This document shows positions 5,388 through 6,925 of a stretch of DNA of 6,925 nucleotides, piece by piece. The notes beneath the pieces were generated by a model. It saw only the letters and a list, made by a program, of their open reading frames with translations. It ran no database searches and was not told the origin of the DNA. Position numbers and translations under genes: made by a program. Positions within the stretch are counted from its first letter, which is position 1, and the number at the start of each line of letters is the position of its first letter. The DNA comes from an uncultured Actinomycetes bacterium (lineage in GTDB: Bacteria > Actinomycetota > Actinomycetes > Nanopelagicales > Nanopelagicaceae): NCBI GenBank assembly GCA_903820565.1, contig CAIJHZ010000117.1:1-6925 (forward strand), read 5' to 3'.

Positions 5388-5478
5388 TTCTTGTAAGAAA
5401 GTTACCTGGTCTGGCTGCGGACTTCATATTGAAGAAGCTTTGGCGGGAGTTGCCGAAGTAGATCGCTGCAAATGTTAG
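5365..5478 (+). CDS. Cysteine-rich 37-residue protein, putative zinc or metal-binding
   Basis: The frame encodes 37 residues with seven cysteines: C2, C7, C10, C18, C35 and C37 and a conserved-looking core VTWSGCGLHIEEALAGV (13-29) containing C18 and H21. The pattern C-x2-C, TW-x-GCG-x-H, E-x-AL-x-GV, RC-x-C matches my memory of a widespread family of tiny uncharacterised proteins with CxxC...TWAGCG.H...VP..RC.C, so this is very likely a real gene. The cysteines and histidine could bind zinc or another metal. An in-frame stop lies three codons upstream of the ATG, so the start is fixed. The last 7 bases overlap the rhodanese gene, whose ATG lies within the codons AAA TGT, so the two are probably translated together. 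The ribosome binding site is weak (TAGG, 8 bases upstream), consistent with coupling to a gene further upstream. (Counting C2, C7, C10, C18, C35, C37 gives six certain cysteines; treat six as the number.). Confidence 0.78.
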   Translation: MCSSIICSSCKKVTWSGCGLHIEEALAGVAEVDRCKC

Positions 5479-5789
5479 ATTTGAATGTTTTGGAGTTCTC
5501 AAAAAAGATAACAGAATCAGGTGTAGTGATTTTAGATGTACGTACTCCAGATGAAATTGCCGAAGGGTTCATAGAAGGCGCTCTCATTATTGATTTTCAA
5601 GGCAGCAACTTTGAATCGGAAATCGCATCCCTCAATAAAGACGTTACTTATGCTGTGTACTGCCGAAGCGGAAATCGTTCAGGCAAGGCGATAAAGATTA
5701 TGCAAGACGGAGGTTTCCATAACCTTTTTAACCTTGATGGCGGAATACTTGATTGGATACAGGCGGGCATGCCGCTAACTGAAAAATAG
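5472..5789 (+). CDS. Single-domain rhodanese-like sulfurtransferase
   Basis: A 105-residue protein with one rhodanese domain, probably cytoplasmic (no signal peptide or helix). Visible family features: the LDVRTPDE motif (21-28) followed by EGFIEGA (31-37); the active-site loop C64-RSGNRS-70 with the catalytic cysteine that carries a persulfide; and the closing FNLDGGILDWIQAGMP motif (86-101), typical of GlpE/PspE-size proteins. All key residues are present, so it should be active in sulfur transfer or sulfide/persulfide handling; the substrate cannot be told from sequence. The ATG lies inside the preceding Cys-rich gene (7-base overlap) and there is no strong separate ribosome binding site, implying coupled translation. 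A functional link between a persulfide enzyme and a Cys-rich peptide is plausible but unproven. Confidence 0.95.
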   Translation: MLDLNVLEFSKKITESGVVILDVRTPDEIAEGFIEGALIIDFQGSNFESEIASLNKDVTYAVYCRSGNRSGKAIKIMQDGGFHNLFNLDGGILDWIQAGMPLTEK

Positions 5790-5792
5790 ACT

Positions 5793-5821
5793 TTGCTTAA
5801 TTAAATGGAATTCATTACAAA
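5793..5821 (+). promoter_or_regulatory. Likely promoter of the quinone oxidoreductase gene
   Basis: TTGCTT (5793-5798) and TACAAA (5816-5821) are 17 bases apart, each matching consensus at 4/6 positions. Transcription would start near 5828, leaving a short leader with AGAGG (5833-5837) before the ATG at 5843. The palindrome TTAATTAA (5797-5804) overlaps the spacer. No terminator hairpin separates this gene from the rhodanese, so read-through is also possible. Confidence 0.4.
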
Positions 5822-5842
5822 CAACAGAAACTAGAGGTCACA

Positions 5843-6793
5843 ATGAAGGCAATTCAGATCACAGAATTTGGTGGTCCCGAAGTTATGCACCTGGTTGATT
5901 TAGAAACACCGACGCCAGGTCAAGGGCAAGAGCTTATAAATGTTTCTGCTATCGGAATCAATTACGCAGATACTCATCAGACTGAAAACTCATATCTTTT
6001 TCCACAGAAACTTCCGTTGATTCCCGGCGTTGAAGTCGTTGGAACTACCGCAGCAGGTGTTCGTGTACTAGCTCTAGTTGAGGGCGGGGGATATGCCCAA
6101 CAAGTTTCAACCTATTCAGCAGCGATGATTCCTGTTACAGAGGGAGTTACAGACGAACAGGCATTGTGCATGTTGGTTCAAGGCTCAACTGCCTGGCACA
6201 TATTAAAAACTTTCGGCCACGTGCAAACAGGTGAGACTGTTGTTGTCCATGCTGCTGCTGGCGGAGTTGGCACAATTGCAATTCAATTAGCAAAGATGTG
6301 GGGCGCAAAGGTTATTGCAGTTGCATCTTCTGAAGAAAAGCGCGCTCTTGCGACCTCACTTGGCGCAGATGTTGTTGTTGATTCAACTCATGAAAAACTG
6401 GGTGAGGCAATTAGAGCGGCAAATGGCGGCAAACGAGTAAATCTGGTTCTAGAAATGGTTGGTGGAAAGACTTTTGATGACAGCCTAGAAATCTTGGCAC
6501 CTTTTGGTCGCTTAGTTACTTATGGACTGGCATCACGTGTTGCTCCTTCAATGATCCAACCTGCATCACTAATGGGTGGAAGCAAAACAATTACCGGATT
6601 TTGGCTGCAACATTGCTTTGGTAAAAAAGAGATGATGAACGATGTGATTGAGCAACTTTTTGCCTTGGTTGTAGAAGGAAAGTTGAAGCCAATCATCGGC
6701 GGGACGTATCCTCTAAGCCAAGTCGCTCTTGCTCACAAGGCAATGCGAAGCCGTGAAACAACTGGCAAAATCACGCTAAACCCGAAGGAGTAG
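5843..6793 (+). CDS. Zinc-independent MDR family NAD(P)H:quinone oxidoreductase
   Basis: A 316-residue medium-chain dehydrogenase/reductase of the quinone oxidoreductase (QOR/zeta-crystallin) group, expected to reduce quinones or enones with NADPH in the cytoplasm. The N-terminus MKAIQITEFGGPEVMHL is characteristic. The catalytic-domain segment INYADTHQTENSYL (39-52) and LPLIPGVEVVG (57-67) follow; the GHE and cysteine zinc ligands of alcohol dehydrogenases are absent, so no catalytic zinc is expected. The Rossmann nucleotide loop HAAAGGVGTIAIQLAK spans 136-151, followed by GAKVIAVASSEEKRALATSLGAD (154-176). The C-terminal TTGKITL (306-312) is the usual family ending. Length is normal for the family. 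The ATG has AGAGG 5 bases upstream. The physiological substrate cannot be assigned. Synteny with the rhodanese may be accidental, since a separate promoter is visible. Confidence 0.95.
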   Translation: MKAIQITEFGGPEVMHLVDLETPTPGQGQELINVSAIGINYADTHQTENSYLFPQKLPLIPGVEVVGTTAAGVRVLALVEGGGYAQQVSTYSAAMIPVTEGVTDEQALCMLVQGSTAWHILKTFGHVQTGETVVVHAAAGGVGTIAIQLAKMWGAKVIAVASSEEKRALATSLGADVVVDSTHEKLGEAIRAANGGKRVNLVLEMVGGKTFDDSLEILAPFGRLVTYGLASRVAPSMIQPASLMGGSKTITGFWLQHCFGKKEMMNDVIEQLFALVVEGKLKPIIGGTYPLSQVALAHKAMRSRETTGKITLNPKE

Positions 6794-6805
6794 TTGGCTC
6801 TTTTT

Positions 6806-6833
6806 TTGCCATTCCTATTAATACAGGTAGGCT
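6806..6833 (+). promoter_or_regulatory. Likely promoter of tRNA-Thr
   Basis: TTGCCA (6806-6811) and TAGGCT (6828-6833) are 16 bases apart. The -35 matches consensus at 5/6; the -10 is of the looser actinobacterial type. Transcription would start near 6840, about nine bases before the mature tRNA, a normal leader length. The -35 overlaps a T-run (6801-6807) right after the oxidoreductase gene. Confidence 0.5.
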
Positions 6834-6848
6834 TCGCATTCGACCAAC

Positions 6849-6921
6849 GCCCCCCTAGCTCAGTTGGTAGAGCGTTTCCATGGTAAGGAAAAGGTCACCG
6901 GTCCGATTCCGGTGGGGGGCT
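6849..6921 (+). tRNA. tRNA-Thr (anticodon GGT)
   Basis: The cloverleaf is complete. Acceptor GCCCCCC (6849-6855) pairs with GGGGGGC (6914-6920). The D arm is GCTC/GAGC around AGTTGGTA. The anticodon stem TTTCC/GGAAA encloses ATGGTAA with anticodon GGT at 6882-6884, which reads ACC and ACT. The variable loop is five bases. The T stem ACCGG/CCGGT encloses TCCGATT, which has C instead of the near-invariant T at position 55. The discriminator is T6921 and CCA is not encoded, unlike tRNA-Tyr at the other end. Confidence 0.95.
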
Positions 6922-6925
6922 CGAA

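Noticed and set aside
5258..5461. 67-codon plus-strand frame
   Set aside because: It starts at TTG and covers the Cys-rich gene in another frame; the Cys-rich frame has a far more meaningful pattern.
6795..6811. T-run after the oxidoreductase as an intrinsic terminator
   Set aside because: There is only a possible 4-bp TGGC/GCCA pairing that encloses the T-run itself; no GC-rich stem precedes it.

Overview
The window looks like a chromosomal segment of an actinobacterium with moderate G+C (mid-40s % by eye). The evidence is a SigE-type ECF sigma factor, a DUF4282 membrane protein, an S/T/P-rich cell-envelope protein style, and an unlinked pair of tRNA genes (Tyr at the left edge, Thr at the right edge). 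In many actinobacteria a tRNA-Thr of this kind lies just upstream of tRNA-Met, rpmG and the secE/nusG region, so the right edge may be approaching that conserved block. Small-genome freshwater actinobacteria (acI/Nanopelagicales-like) would fit the base composition and gene compactness, but this assignment is inference.

Layout, left to right. (1) tRNA-Tyr(GTA), followed by about 130 bases with no confident gene. (2) A three-gene operon on the minus strand, transcribed from about 3.6 kb down to 0.2 kb. It encodes a secreted protein with two near-identical PPC-like beta-sandwich repeats, a DUF4282 two-helix membrane protein, and a single-pass membrane protein with a long cytoplasmic part and a small cysteine-paired outer domain. 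The last two genes are only 2 bases apart. (3) A 257-base divergent regulatory region with several palindromes. (4) On the plus strand, an ECF sigma factor gene overlapping by 8 bases a single-pass membrane protein that is probably its anti-sigma factor. (5) A compact stretch of very small genes, easily missed: a 43-residue minus-strand membrane protein with a good promoter; a possible 36-residue membrane peptide; and a 37-residue cysteine-rich protein overlapping a single-domain rhodanese. (6) A zinc-independent quinone oxidoreductase of the MDR family with its own likely promoter. (7) tRNA-Thr(GGT) with a plausible promoter just in front of it.

How the parts may work together. The sigma/anti-sigma pair and the divergent envelope operon share one intergenic region, so the simplest hypothesis is that the sigma factor responds to an envelope signal and drives its own gene, the divergent operon, or both. 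The Cys-rich peptide, the rhodanese and possibly the upstream membrane peptide look like a translationally coupled unit, suggesting sulfur or metal-thiol chemistry. No integrase, transposase, CRISPR array or phage gene was seen. The most interesting unexplained items are the unannotated small proteins around 5.07-5.48 kb and the envelope operon.
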